Positions 19,930-30,300 of a stretch of DNA of 64,000 bases are shown piece after piece; position 1 is the stretch's first letter; each line of letters starts with the position of its first letter. The stretch comes from Mycolicibacterium sp. BiH015. GTDB lineage: Bacteria > Actinomycetota > Actinomycetes > Mycobacteriales > Mycobacteriaceae. Under the pieces are notes generated by a model that searched no databases, was not told the DNA's origin, and saw only the letters and a list, made by a program, of their open reading frames with translations. The DNA is taken from assembly GCF_027706845.1 (NCBI RefSeq), contig NZ_JAQGCZ010000005.1, positions 186,001 through 250,000 on the forward strand. The letters run 5' to 3'. The translations under genes and the position numbers were made by a program.

Positions 19930-21222
19930 GTGACAGCCGTGCCCGACAAACGCGCACCCCGCACATTGTGGCGGTCGGTGCGTGCCCTCCCCGAATTTCG
20001 CAGACTGCTGGAACTGCGCGCTGTCAGCCAGTTCGGCGACGGTCTGTTCCAGGCGGGAATCGCCGGAGCCATCCTGTTCAACCCCGAGCGCGAAGCCGAG
20101 CCGTGGGCGATTGCGGCCGCGTTCGCGGTGCTGTTCCTGCCCTACTCGCTTCTCGGACCTTTCGCGGGCGCGCTGCTGGACCGCTGGGACCGCAGGCTGG
20201 TGCTCGTGGCCGCCAACACCGGCCGCCTCGCGGTGATCGTCGGAGTCGGGGCACTGCTGGCCGCGGGCGTCGGCGACATTCCGGTGTTGCTGTGTGCATT
20301 GCTCGTCAACGGTTTCACGCGGTTCGTGTCCTCGGGTTTGTCCGCGGCACTGCCTCATGTCGTGCCGCGCGCACAAGTCATCACGATGAACTCCGTGGCC
20401 ACAGCCACAGGTTCGGTGGCGGCATTCGCGGGTGCGATCTTCATGCTGCTGCCCCGCTGGCAGTTCGGCGCCGGCGATTCCGGCGCAGCGATCGTCATCT
20501 TCCTCGTCACCGCGCCGGTGGCGCTGGCGCTGTGGCTTTCCCAGAGGTTCCCTCCCCGACTGCTCGGCCCTGACGACAGCGCCCGCGCGGTGCACGGATC
20601 CGTCATCTATGCAGTGGCCACGGGGTGGCTGCACGGTGCGCGGACCGTGCTCGCCGTTCCGACGGTGTCGGCCACGCTCGCGGGGCTGGCCGCCCACCGG
20701 ATGGTGTTCGGGATCAACACGCTGCTGGTACTCGTGATGGTGCGCCACACCGAGGCCGCTACCGTCGCCGGCTTCGGCACGACGGTGCTGTTCGTCACCG
20801 CCGGAGGCGCCGGGCAGTTCCTCTCGACCACCCTGACCCCGGTGCTGGTGAAGAAGTGGGGCCGCTACGTCACCCCCAACGGCGCCCTGGGCTTCGCCGC
20901 GGTGGTGCAACTGGCCGGCGCGACGCTGCAGCTGCCCGTCATGATCGTGTGCGGCTTCCTGCTCGCCGCGGCAGGCCAGGTCGTGAAGCTCTGCGCGGAC
21001 ACCGCGATGCAGATCGACGTCGACGACGCGCTGCGCGGGCACCTTTTCGCCGTACAGGATTCGCTGTTCTGGGTGGCGTTCATCGTCGCGATCTCCGGTG
21101 CCGCCTTCGTCATCCCTCCCGACGGGCACTCGGTGGCCCTCGCCCTTGTCGGCAGCGCCATCTACCTCGCCGGGCTGGCCGTACACGCGACGGTCGCACT
21201 GGGCCGCCGTCGACGCGGCTAG
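19930..21222 (+). CDS. MFS transporter (Rv0037c-like)
   Basis: 430-residue major-facilitator permease with 12 predicted membrane helices. [21 protein letters not shown] opens helix 1, and [19 protein letters not shown] carries the loop 2-3 MFS motif. The start may be GTG 19930 or GTG 19939; an AGGA at 19925 suits the latter. The substrate is unknown; the subgroup resembles drug-efflux permeases. Its TAG stop forms part of the -10 hexamer of the next gene. Confidence 0.85.
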   Translation: MTAVPDKRAPRTLWRSVRALPEFRRLLELRAVSQFGDGLFQAGIAGAILFNPEREAEPWAIAAAFAVLFLPYSLLGPFAGALLDRWDRRLVLVAANTGRLAVIVGVGALLAAGVGDIPVLLCALLVNGFTRFVSSGLSAALPHVVPRAQVITMNSVATATGSVAAFAGAIFMLLPRWQFGAGDSGAAIVIFLVTAPVALALWLSQRFPPRLLGPDDSARAVHGSVIYAVATGWLHGARTVLAVPTVSATLAGLAAHRMVFGINTLLVLVMVRHTEAATVAGFGTTVLFVTAGGAGQFLSTTLTPVLVKKWGRYVTPNGALGFAAVVQLAGATLQLPVMIVCGFLLAAAGQVVKLCADTAMQIDVDDALRGHLFAVQDSLFWVAFIVAISGAAFVIPPDGHSVALALVGSAIYLAGLAVHATVALGRRRRG

Positions 21223-21225
21223 GGT
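21220..21225 (+). promoter_or_regulatory. -10 element overlapping the MFS stop codon
   Basis: TAGGGT begins with the TAG stop of the MFS gene and lies 7 bases before ATG 21233, giving a leaderless start for the downstream gene. One triplet serves two functions. Confidence 0.55.
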
Positions 21226-21232
21226 GACCCCC

Positions 21233-22018
21233 ATGGCCGGAGCAGCCCCGATGGTCGCCGATCTGCGCGCAGAAAGCGCCGATCTCGATGCGCTCGTCGC
21301 GTCGCTCACGGCGCAGGAGTGGGCAACAGACACCCCCGCACCCGGCTGGACGATCGCCCACCAGATCGCCCATCTGCTGTGGACCGACCGCGTGGCCCTC
21401 ACCTCGGTCACCGACGAGGCGGGGTTCGCGGCGATCCTCGAGACGGCCGCGACGAACCCGACCGGATTCGTCGACGCCGGTGCCGAAGAGCTCGCGGTGA
21501 CGCCCCCGGGCGCGTTGCTCGCGGACTGGCGCGTGACGAGCGCCGCGCTGCACGACGAACTGCTCACGGTCGCCGAGGGGCGCAAGCTGCCCTGGTTCGG
21601 TCCGCCGATGAGCGCGGCGTCGATGGCGACCGCGCGGCTGATGGAGACCTGGGCGCACGGCCTCGACGTGGCCGACGCGCTGGGGGTGACGCGGACGCCG
21701 ACGTCGAGGTTGCGATCGATCGCCCACATCGGAGTCCGCACACGCGATTTCGCGTACGCCGTGCACGGGCTCACCCCGCCGACGGAACCGTTCCACGTGA
21801 AACTTTCCGCACCGGCGGACTCCGCCGAAGCCGAGTGGACGTGGGGTCCCGAGGATTCCGCTCAGCGCGTGACCGGCTCGGCCGAACACTTCTGCATGCT
21901 CGTCACCCAGCGCCGGCCACGCGCGTCGTTGGACGTCGTCGCCGTCGGAGCCGACGCCAAGAAATGGCTCACGATCGCGCAGGCTTTCGCAGGGCCGCCC
22001 GGGCCGGGCCGCGGCTAG
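21233..22018 (+). CDS. Maleylpyruvate isomerase/DinB-fold protein (TIGR03084-like, Rv0036c)
   Basis: 261-residue protein with an N-terminal DinB/MDMPI four-helix fold ([20 protein letters not shown], then [15 protein letters not shown]) in which the His residues of the HQIAHL segment, and probably HGLDVADAL, would bind a divalent metal. Related proteins use mycothiol as cofactor. The C-terminal half (about 170-255) is an SCP2-like beta domain. It corresponds to Rv0036c. The substrate is unknown. ATG 21233 is preferred because of the -10 element 7 bases upstream. Two small hairpins follow before the convergent gene. Confidence 0.82.
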   Translation: MAGAAPMVADLRAESADLDALVASLTAQEWATDTPAPGWTIAHQIAHLLWTDRVALTSVTDEAGFAAILETAATNPTGFVDAGAEELAVTPPGALLADWRVTSAALHDELLTVAEGRKLPWFGPPMSAASMATARLMETWAHGLDVADALGVTRTPTSRLRSIAHIGVRTRDFAYAVHGLTPPTEPFHVKLSAPADSAEAEWTWGPEDSAQRVTGSAEHFCMLVTQRRPRASLDVVAVGADAKKWLTIAQAFAGPPGPGRG

Positions 22019-22050
22019 ACGTCCTCGGCCCCGGCGACCGCGCCCGAAAT

Positions 22051-22101
22051 GCCGTCCTCGACGGCGTGTCGGTGTGCAGACCCGCGCGCTCGCGGTGCGA
22101 G
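22051..22101. terminator. Two hairpins between convergent genes
   Basis: GCCGTC-ctc-GACGGC (22051-22065) and CTCGC-ggt-GCGAG (22089-22101) occupy the 83-base gap between converging stop codons. Short stems with 3-base loops and no U-tract; a plausible bidirectional terminator. Confidence 0.5.
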
Positions 22102-22596
22102 TCAGAAGTACTCGACGCTGTCGGCGGCGCCGTCGCCATTGCCGTCCGACAGCCGCACGTCCCAACGCCCGTCTGAATCCGTGTCGACCCACGCCTGCGC
22201 ACCGCCGAACGCACGGTCGGCCAGGCCGTTGCCGTCGAAGTCGGCGAGGCGTTCAGCAGACCCGTCCGCATCGAGATCCGCCGTCGAGGACGCCGGGTGC
22301 TCGACACCGTCGAGACCGAGCCATCGCAGGGCCGAGCCTGCCCGCTCGGCGGCCACCGCCCAGGTGCCCGTGCCGTCGTCGGTGAAGTACGTCTCGGGCG
22401 TCCCGTCGCCGTCGAGGTCCAGCACCGCGTGATCGGCCATACCGTCGGCGTCCAGATCCAGCAGGACATCGTCGGATCCGTCGTCATCGACGTCGAGACC
22501 GACAGCGTCGAACACCCCGTCGCCGTCGAAATCCGTGTCCGCACCGGCGGACCACACGGTGGCGGACCCGTCCGGATCACCCAAGCAGTACTCCAC
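22102..22596 (-). CDS. DxDxDG-repeat acidic protein of unknown function
   Basis: 164-residue, strongly acidic protein made almost wholly of calcium-loop-like motifs. At least eight occur, for example DTDFDGDGVFD, DVDDDGSDD, DLDADGMAD, DLDGDGTPE, DLDADGSAE, DFDGNGLAD, DTDSDGRWD and DGNGDGAAD, at about 10-30 residue spacing. Such loops are known from thrombospondin-3, dockerin and FG-GAP proteins and usually bind Ca2+. No signal peptide is seen, so it is probably cytoplasmic unless exported by a non-Sec route. GTG 22596 lies 6 bases after the pcnA stop, so it is co-transcribed with pcnA. It sits where M. tuberculosis has Rv3906c, possibly its counterpart. Function unknown. Confidence 0.8.
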   Translation of the reverse strand: MEYCLGDPDGSATVWSAGADTDFDGDGVFDAVGLDVDDDGSDDVLLDLDADGMADHAVLDLDGDGTPETYFTDDGTGTWAVAAERAGSALRWLGLDGVEHPASSTADLDADGSAERLADFDGNGLADRAFGGAQAWVDTDSDGRWDVRLSDGNGDGAADSVEYF

Positions 22597-22602
22597 ACAT
22601 GA

Positions 22603-24072
22603 TCAGACGCGCGGCGGACCCTGCTCGTTCCACCACTTCAACAATTCTTCGACGGCCTGGTCGTGATCGAGCGGTCCGCGATCGAGCCGCAACTCCTTGA
22701 GGTGGTTCCACGCCTTGCCCACCTCGGGCCCCGGCGGGATCCCGAGAATCTTCATGATCTCGTTGCCGTCGATGTCCGGACGGACCCTCTCAAGGTCCTC
22801 CTTGGCCGCCAGCTCCGCGATGCGACGCTCAAGATCGTCGTAGTTGGCCTGCAGCCGTGCAGCGCGCCGCTTGTTACGGGTTGTGCAGTCCGCCCGCACC
22901 AGCTTGTGCAAGCGGCTCAGCAGCGGCCCGGCGTCAGTGACGTAGCGGCGCACCGCCGAATCGGTCCATCGCCCGTCGCCGTATCCGTGGAACCGCAGAT
23001 GCAGATAAACCAGCTGCGAGACGTCGGCGATCATCTGCTTGGAGTACTTCAGCTCACGCATCCGCTTGCGGGCCATCTTCGCGCCGACGACCTCGTGGTG
23101 ATGGAAGCTCACGCCGCCGTCGGGTTCGTGCCTGCGGGTCGCGGGCTTGCCGATGTCGTGCAGCAGCGCCGCCCACCGCAGCACCAGGTCTGGGCCGCCC
23201 TCCTCGAGATCGATGGCCTGCCGCAGCACCGTCAACGAATGCTGATAGACGTCCTTGTGCTGGTGGTGCTCGTCGATCGCCATGCGCATGGCGCCGATCT
23301 CCGGCAGCACCACATCGCCAAGGCCCGTCTCCACCATCAGGTCCAGGCCGGCCACGGGATCGGCACCGAGAAGCAGCTTGTCGAGTTCGGCCGCGACCCG
23401 CTCGGCGGTGATCCGCGACAGCTGCGGAGCCATCTCCTCGAGCGCGCGCCGCACTCGCGGCGCCACCGAGAAGCCGAGCTGCGACACGAATCTCGCCGCG
23501 CGCAGCATCCGCAACGGATCGTCGCCGAAGGAGACCTCCGGTTCCGACGGAGTGTCGAGCACGGCCTGCCGCAGAGCAGCCAGACCGCCCACGGGATCGA
23601 GGAACTCACCGAGGCCCGCAGGATCATCGGGGGTGATGCGCACCGCCATCGCGTTCACCGTGAAGTCACGGCGCACCAGATCCTCGGCGAGGCTGTCGCC
23701 GAACCGCACCTCGGGGTTGCGGGATACCTGGTCGTAGGTGTCGGCGCGGAACGTGGTGATCTCCAGGCGGTCCGTGCCCTTGCCGATCGCGAGGGTGCCG
23801 AATTCGATGCCCGTGTCCCACATCGCATCACCCCAGCGACGCAGGAACCGCATCATCTGCTCGGGCCTCGCATCGGTGGTGAAATCGAGGTCCTCCCCCA
23901 GGCGGCCGAGCAGCGCGTCGCGCACACTTCCGCCCACCAGATACAGCTCGTGGCCGTTGTCGGCGAAGACCTGCCCCAACCCGCGCAACACCTCGCCATG
24001 CTCGTTGAGCGCCACCTGCGCAGCACCGAGCAACTCGGCGTCGGTCACGCTGTCGCGGCTAGGGTCGGGCAC
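22603..24072 (-). CDS. pcnA: CCA tRNA nucleotidyltransferase / poly(A) polymerase-type enzyme
   Basis: 489-residue class II nucleotidyltransferase that adds or repairs the 3' CCA of tRNAs. The nucleotidyltransferase motif is LVGGSVRDALLGR followed by the DLDFTT metal Asp pair; the RRDFTVNAMAV and DPLRMLRAARF segments are typical. A C-terminal HD phosphohydrolase domain (LLHDIGKPATRR, HHEVVGAKMARKRM) marks the actinobacterial subtype. The gene name follows M. tuberculosis Rv3907c; the CCA-adding role is the likelier one since no other CCA enzyme is visible. GTG start at 24072, divergent from mutT4. Confidence 0.93.
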   Translation of the reverse strand: MPDPSRDSVTDAELLGAAQVALNEHGEVLRGLGQVFADNGHELYLVGGSVRDALLGRLGEDLDFTTDARPEQMMRFLRRWGDAMWDTGIEFGTLAIGKGTDRLEITTFRADTYDQVSRNPEVRFGDSLAEDLVRRDFTVNAMAVRITPDDPAGLGEFLDPVGGLAALRQAVLDTPSEPEVSFGDDPLRMLRAARFVSQLGFSVAPRVRRALEEMAPQLSRITAERVAAELDKLLLGADPVAGLDLMVETGLGDVVLPEIGAMRMAIDEHHQHKDVYQHSLTVLRQAIDLEEGGPDLVLRWAALLHDIGKPATRRHEPDGGVSFHHHEVVGAKMARKRMRELKYSKQMIADVSQLVYLHLRFHGYGDGRWTDSAVRRYVTDAGPLLSRLHKLVRADCTTRNKRRAARLQANYDDLERRIAELAAKEDLERVRPDIDGNEIMKILGIPPGPEVGKAWNHLKELRLDRGPLDHDQAVEELLKWWNEQGPPRV

Positions 24073-24144
24073 GTCCGGTGAGCCTACTGGTCACAGGCAT
24101 GTCACCGACCGGCGAGTGTGGTGAGAGGCGCTGTTCATGCCAGC

Positions 24145-24150
24145 TACTAT
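24145..24150 (+). promoter_or_regulatory. -10 element of mutT4
   Basis: TACTAT is followed by 7 bases and GTG 24158. It indicates a leaderless transcript and argues against the in-frame ATG at 24137, which would lie upstream of the promoter element. Confidence 0.55.
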
Positions 24151-24157
24151 CGCTTGG

Positions 24158-24943
24158 GTGTCGGACGGGGAGCAGGCGAGGCCACGACGGCGCCGAGGAC
24201 GGCGCCGCGGCCGACGCGCGGCGGGCCCTCCCGAGTCCGGTTCCGACCAGTCGGCCAACCATCCCCAACGCAGTTCGAACGGTGCCTCCGGCGACAAGAC
24301 CGGGCAGGCTCCCAAACCCCAGAAGACGCGCGCCCGGCGGCCCCAGGAGCGGCTCCGCACCGTCCACGAGACGTCCGCGGGCGGCCTCGTCATCGACGGT
24401 CTCGACGGGCCCAAGGACAACCAGGTGGCAGCCCTCATCGGGCGTATCGACCGGCGCGGGCGGATGCTGTGGTCACTGCCCAAAGGCCACATCGAGATGG
24501 GTGAGACGGCCGAGCAGACCGCCATCCGCGAAGTCGCCGAGGAGACCGGCATTCAAGGCAGCGTGCTGGCCGCACTGGGCAGCATCGACTACTGGTTCGT
24601 CACCGAGGGCCGGCGCGTGCACAAGACCGTGCACCACTACCTGATGCGTTTTCTCGGCGGTGAGCTCTCCGACGAAGACGTCGAGGTCACCGAGGTGGCG
24701 TGGGTTCCGCTGCGAGAGCTGCCGTCGCGGCTGGCTTACGCCGACGAACGCAAACTCGCCGAGGTGGCCGACGAACTGATCGACAAGTTGCACTCCGACG
24801 GGCCGGATGCGCTTCCGCCGCTGCCTCGCACCACGCCGCGACGCCGCGGCCAGACGCACTCCCACACCCGCCAGCGCAGGCCTGATCCCAGCGCTCAACC
24901 ACAGCCCGGCCGGCGGACGAACGGCTGCGGTCAGGGACCGTGA
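24158..24943 (+). CDS. mutT4: NUDIX hydrolase MutT4
   Basis: 261-residue NUDIX pyrophosphohydrolase, counterpart of Rv3908. The Nudix box is complete: [20 protein letters not shown] with G-x5-E-x7-REVAEETG spacing. The N-terminal about 70 residues are a disordered, Arg-rich extension ([13 protein letters not shown]) and the C-terminal about 40 residues are also basic and Pro-rich, so nucleic-acid or membrane association is possible. Substrate unknown (oxidised dNTPs or other nucleoside diphosphate derivatives). GTG 24158 is chosen from the -10 spacing. It is the first gene of a coupled run; its stop overlaps the next start (GTGA). Confidence 0.9.
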   Translation: MSDGEQARPRRRRGRRRGRRAAGPPESGSDQSANHPQRSSNGASGDKTGQAPKPQKTRARRPQERLRTVHETSAGGLVIDGLDGPKDNQVAALIGRIDRRGRMLWSLPKGHIEMGETAEQTAIREVAEETGIQGSVLAALGSIDYWFVTEGRRVHKTVHHYLMRFLGGELSDEDVEVTEVAWVPLRELPSRLAYADERKLAEVADELIDKLHSDGPDALPPLPRTTPRRRGQTHSHTRQRRPDPSAQPQPGRRTNGCGQGP

Positions 24944-27315
24944 CAGGGCCTGGGCGCCTGCTCGTCGTGGTTGTCGCGCTGCTGCTTGCCGTGGCGCCCG
25001 TCGCCGCTCCGCCACTGGCAGCCTCCCAGCCGCCGCCGATCCCGTTCCTGCGCGTGCAGATCGACAGCATCACCCCCGACACGGTCACCACGACCAGCGA
25101 TCAGATGGTGACCGTGACCGGCACGATCAGCAACGTCGGCGATCGCGAGGTGCGTGACGTCGTGGTGCGCCTTGAGCGCGCCCCGGCGGTCACGTCGTCC
25201 AGCGCGCTGCGCACCGACCTCGCGGGAAATGTCGACCAGTATCAGCCCGTCGCCGACTTCATCACCGCCGCACCGGAACTCGCACGCGGACAACAGGTTC
25301 CGTTCCGGCTGGTCTTCCCGCTGAGGTCGCAGGAGGGCTCGTCGTTGCGGATCGACACCCCCGGCGTGTATCCGTTCATGGTCAACGTCAACGGCACTCC
25401 CGACTACGGGGCCGCGGCGCGTCTCGACGACTCGCGCTTCCTTCTCCCAGTGCTCGGCGTCCCTCCGCAGCAGGGCCCGGAGGGTCCAGAGGCCGAGACC
25501 ACCGCCACCGATGCACTCGAGTCCGCGGTGCCACCCGACACCACCCGTCCGGTCGGACTCACGATGTTCTGGCCGCTGGCCGACCGCCCGAGGCTCGCCG
25601 CGGGTGCACCCGGCGGCACCACCCCGGTGCGTCTCATCGACGACGAGCTGGCGACCTCACTGGCCCCGGGCGGGCGCCTCGACACGATGCTGACCGCGGT
25701 GGATTTCGCCACCAGCCCCGAGGTCGACCCCGGCGGCGACGTCACCCGCGCGCTGTGTCTGGCCGTCGATCCCGATCTGCTGGTGACGGTCAACGCCATG
25801 ACCACCGGGTACGTCGTCAACGACGCTTCCGACGCCGGGCCCGGCACGCCCACCCATCCGGGTGCCGGACAGCAGGCCGCGATCGATTGGATGACTCGGC
25901 TCAAGGCGTTGGCCCGACGCATGTGCGTGGCACCGACGACGTACGCGCAGGCCGATCTGGACGCGCTGAACCGGGTTGCCGACCCCGGCCTGTCCTCGAT
26001 CGCCACCACCGCGGCCGGCGGCATCGTCGACCAGATCCTGGGCATCACGTCGACCCGAGGTGCAAGCCTGATCGGCGACGGTCCGCTCACCGCACCCGCC
26101 GTGCAGCTGCTCGCCGGGCAGGGGCCGACGGTCGCGATCGGCGCGGCGAATCTGGTCGGGCCCGAGGAGACCGCAGACGGCATGGCCGAGACCGCCGACA
26201 CCGCTGCGATCCGCTACACCCCTTCCGTCGTCGCCGCACCCTTCGATCCGGCCGTCGGCGCGGCGCTGGCCGGCGTCGGTCCGACTCCGGAGTCCCCTTC
26301 TTACGTGGATCCGTCGCTCGACGTCTCGGTGAAGCAGGACTCCGCGACAGCGCGGCGCCAGGACGCACTGGCCTCACTGCTGTGGCGCAGCCTGCACCCG
26401 GAGACCACACCGCGGACCGAGATCCTGATGCCTCCGCTGATGTGGAATCTGACCCCGCAGGACGCCCAGTCGATTCTCAGCGCGGTGGCGACCAGCATCC
26501 GCGCCGGGCTCGCCACACCCCGGCCGCTGCCGGTACTCATCAACGAGGCCAACGCCTCGGCGCGGGACGCGCCGCTGCCGACCGGGCCGCTCGGCAACCC
26601 TCGCGGCCGGTTCGATGCGGGCGTGGTGACAGGCATCGCCGCGGCGACGGGACGCCTCTGGGGACTGACGGCGGCGCTGACCACCGATGAGCGGACCGGC
26701 CTGACCGGCTATCAGTACACCGCGCCGCTGCGCGAGGATCTGCTTCGCGCACTGAGCCTCTCGGTGCCGCCCGACGCCCGCAACGGGCTGGCCCAACAGC
26801 GGTTGACGACCGTGGGACGCACTGTCGAGGACCTCTTCGACGCCGTCACGATCGTGAACCCGGGCGGGTCCTACACGCTGGCGACAGAACGCAGTCCCCT
26901 GCCTCTTGCTCTGCGCAACGACCTGCCGGTACCGATTCGAGTGCGTCTGGACATCGACGCACCGCCGGGCATGACGGTGACCGACATGGGCGAGATCGTG
27001 CTGCCGCCGGGTTTCCTTCCGCTCAAGGTCCCCATCGAAGTGCACTTCACCCAGCGTGTCGCCGTGGACGTGGCCCTGCGCACCGCCGATGGCGTGCCGC
27101 TCGGCGAGCCGGTACGGCTGTCGGTGCACTCCAACGCCTACGGCAAGGTGCTGTTCTTCATCACGCTCACCGGCGGCGCGGTGCTGGCGCTGCTGGTCGG
27201 CCGTCGCCTGTGGCACCGGTTCCGCGGCCAGCCCGACCGCGCCGATCTCGACCGGCCCGATCCGATCGAGGTGGCACTCTCCTACCGCGACGACGAGACC
27301 CCGGCCGATGCGTGA
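24940..27315 (+). CDS. Envelope protein, DUF6049-type (Rv3909-like)
   Basis: 791-residue exported membrane protein. A signal peptide ([20 protein letters not shown]) is at residues about 7-27, followed by a large extracytoplasmic region starting with an Ig/CARDB-like beta domain ([20 protein letters not shown]), a long mixed central part, a second beta domain near 640-740, and one C-terminal membrane helix ([18 protein letters not shown]) before a short charged cytoplasmic tail. The gene is always next to murJ in mycobacteria, so a role in peptidoglycan export or surface assembly is inferred. GTG overlaps the mutT4 stop and its own end overlaps the murJ start by 8 bases. Confidence 0.82.
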   Translation: MTGPGRLLVVVVALLLAVAPVAAPPLAASQPPPIPFLRVQIDSITPDTVTTTSDQMVTVTGTISNVGDREVRDVVVRLERAPAVTSSSALRTDLAGNVDQYQPVADFITAAPELARGQQVPFRLVFPLRSQEGSSLRIDTPGVYPFMVNVNGTPDYGAAARLDDSRFLLPVLGVPPQQGPEGPEAETTATDALESAVPPDTTRPVGLTMFWPLADRPRLAAGAPGGTTPVRLIDDELATSLAPGGRLDTMLTAVDFATSPEVDPGGDVTRALCLAVDPDLLVTVNAMTTGYVVNDASDAGPGTPTHPGAGQQAAIDWMTRLKALARRMCVAPTTYAQADLDALNRVADPGLSSIATTAAGGIVDQILGITSTRGASLIGDGPLTAPAVQLLAGQGPTVAIGAANLVGPEETADGMAETADTAAIRYTPSVVAAPFDPAVGAALAGVGPTPESPSYVDPSLDVSVKQDSATARRQDALASLLWRSLHPETTPRTEILMPPLMWNLTPQDAQSILSAVATSIRAGLATPRPLPVLINEANASARDAPLPTGPLGNPRGRFDAGVVTGIAAATGRLWGLTAALTTDERTGLTGYQYTAPLREDLLRALSLSVPPDARNGLAQQRLTTVGRTVEDLFDAVTIVNPGGSYTLATERSPLPLALRNDLPVPIRVRLDIDAPPGMTVTDMGEIVLPPGFLPLKVPIEVHFTQRVAVDVALRTADGVPLGEPVRLSVHSNAYGKVLFFITLTGGAVLALLVGRRLWHRFRGQPDRADLDRPDPIEVALSYRDDETPADA

Positions 27316-30300
27316 GGCCCGTTCGCCCCGTGCGGCGGCGCGCCCGGAGATGTCCGACGCTGCGGTGGTGTCGCGGTCATGGGGGATGGCCCTGGCCACC
27401 CTCGTCAGCAGGCTGACCGGGTTCGCGCGCATCGTGCTTCTCGCCGCCATCCTCGGCGCGGCACTGTCGAGCGCATTCACCGTGGCCAACCAGCTGCCGA
27501 ACATGATCGCCGCGCTGGTGCTCGAGGCGACGTTCACCGCGATCTTCGTGCCGGTGCTCGCCCGCGCCGAACGTGATGACCCGGACGGTGGAACCGCCTT
27601 CGTCCGAAGGCTTTTGACGCTTGCCACGACGCTGCTGTTGGTCGTGACGCTGGTCTCGACCGTCGCGGCTCCGCTTCTTGTGGACCTGATGCTGGGACCC
27701 GATCCGCTCGTCGACCGCCCGCTCACGACCGCGTTCGCCTATCTGCTGCTGCCGCAGATCATCTTTTACGGGCTGTCCTCGGTGTTCATGGCAATCCTGA
27801 ACACCCGCAACATCTTCGGACCACCGGCCTGGGCACCGGTGGTCAACAACGTCGTCGCCATCGTCACGTTGGTGGTGTATGTCCTTGTGCCGGGCGAACT
27901 CTCGCTCAACCCGGTGGAGATGGGCAACGCCAAGCTGCTCGTTCTCGGCATCGGCACCACGCTCGGCGTGGTCGCCCAGGCCTCGGTGTTGTTTGCCGCC
28001 ATCCGCCGGGAGCGCGTCAGCCTGCGGCCGCTGTGGGGCATCGACGACCGGCTGAAGAAATTCGGGATGATGGCCGTCGCGATGGTGCTCTACGTACTCA
28101 TCAGCCAGGTCGGCTTCATCGTCGGCAATCAGGTCGCAAGCTCGGCGGCCGCGTCGGGACCGGCGATCTACAACTACACGTGGCTGATCCTGCAGCTGCC
28201 GTTCGGCATCGTCGGCGTCACCGTACTGACGGTCGTGATGCCGAGGCTGTCCCGCAACGCTGCGGCCGAGAACGGCCCGGCAGTGCTGGCCGACCTCTCG
28301 CTGGCCACCCGCCTCACGATGGTCTCGCTCATTCCCATCGTGGCGATGATGACGGTCGGCGGGCCCGCCATCGGCAGCGCGCTCTTCTCCTACGGAAACT
28401 TCGGCGCCGTCGACGCCGCGTATCTCGGGATGGCGATCACCCTCTCGTCGTTCACGCTGATCCCGTACGCACTGGTCCTGTTGCAGCTGCGGGTGTTCTA
28501 CGCGCGGCAGGAGCCGTGGACGCCGATCGTGCTGATCGTCGTCATCACCGTGGTGAAGGTCGCCGCGTCGCTGGCAGCGCCACACCTGACCGACGATCCC
28601 GAACTGGTCGCCGGCTACCTCGGTCTGGCCAACGGTCTCGGCTTCCTCGCCGGAGCCACTGTCGGCTATCTGCTGCTGCGGGCACGCCTGGACCCGCCCG
28701 ACGGACGGCTCGTAGGCCACGACGTCGTCCGCACGATCCTGGTGACCATCACCGCGTCGCTGTCTGCGGGCCTCATCGCCCACGTGATCGACAAGCTGGC
28801 CGGCCTGGAGAACCTGACCGAGCACTGGGGTGCCGGCGGCTCGCTGCTGCGGCTGGTGGCCCTCGGCCTGGTGATGGTGCCCATCATCGCCGCCGTGATG
28901 CTTGCTGCGAAGGTCCCCGACGCCCAGGCGGCACTGTCCGCGGTGCGGCGGCGCGTCGGTAGCCGCGCACCGGTGGCGACACCCCCGGTCCGGGCCATAC
29001 CGCCTAGACCGCTCACGTACCCTGATCGGAGGCGACCATCGGCCGACGTTGCCGACGACGGGAGGCGGAGGGGATCTGCGGTGAGCGACAAACCCACCAG
29101 CGATTCTTCGCCCACTTCTGATCCCGCCGCGACCACCAGGATCCCCCGACCGTCCGGATCGGAGTCGACGGTTCGAGCCGACGACTTCCAGCCCGACGTC
29201 CCCGAGATTCCCGACGAGGGCATCCAGACCCCCGCCGACGACTCCGCGACGACCGCCATCCCGACGGTTCGGCCCGCGTCGGAGTCCCCACCGCGGCCGC
29301 CGTCGGACTACGGCGGTGACCCCACCCGCGAGGTCCCCGCCTTCGATCCGCCGCGCGAGCCCGCCATCGAGACCGCGACTTCTGCCGAGGAGCTCCAGCT
29401 GATCCCGGGCGCCACAGTCAGCGGGCGCTACCGGCTCCTCGTCTCGCACGGTGGGCCAACCGACCTCCAGTTCTGGCAGGCCCTCGATACGGCCCTCGAT
29501 CGGCAGGTCGCACTGACATTCGTCGACCCCGAGTCGACGATGCCCGCCCCGACGGTCCAGGGCATTCTTGATCGCACGCAGCGGCTCAGCCGCATCGACA
29601 TGCCCGGCGTCGCCCGGGTGCTCGATGTCGTGAAAACCGGCGGCGGCGGCCTCGTTGTCTCGGAGTGGATCCGCGGTGGATCCCTGGCCGAGGTGGCCGA
29701 CACCCACCCGTCACCCATCGGTGGGGCCCGCGCCATCCAGTCGCTGGCCGCGGCAGCCGAGGTTGCGCACGGCAACGGTGTGGCGCTCTCGATCGACCAC
29801 CCCAACCGGATCCGGGTGAGCATCGACGGCGACGTGGCGCTCGCGTTCCCCGCGACACTGCCCGACGCATCCCCCGACGACGACATCCGCGGCATCGGGG
29901 CCGCGCTCTACGCGCTGCTGATCAACAGGTGGCCGCTGCCCGAGACCGGTGACCCCAGTGGTCTCGCCAAGGCGGACCTCGACGCGGCCGGTCAGCCTGT
30001 CGAGCCGAAGTCGGTGGACCGCGACATACCGTTCCAGATCTCGGCCGCCGCGTCGCGGGCGGTCCAGGAGGGCGGCGGTATCCGCAGCGCCCCGACGCTG
30101 CTGAACCTGCTACAGCAGGCCACCGCGATCGCCGACCGCACCGACCACATCGCACCCGTCGACGATCCGGCACCGGGACAACGCGACGACGACGCCGTGC
30201 CGGAATCCGACGTCGACGCCGATGCGCGGCGGCGGAAGGGCCTCATCATCGGCCTGACGGTCGCGGGCGCCGTCGTCGTCGTCGCGGTGGTCCTGCTCGC

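Noticed and set aside
19795..21774. Very long minus-strand frame across the MFS and DinB-type genes
   Set aside because: It spans two real genes on the other strand, is rich in Arg/His/Gln low-complexity sequence and has no family features.
21790..21803. GTTCCACGTGAAAC, one mismatch to the parS core
   Set aside because: It breaks the palindrome in the core, lies in ordinary codons of a soluble protein, and only 13 of 16 consensus bases match.
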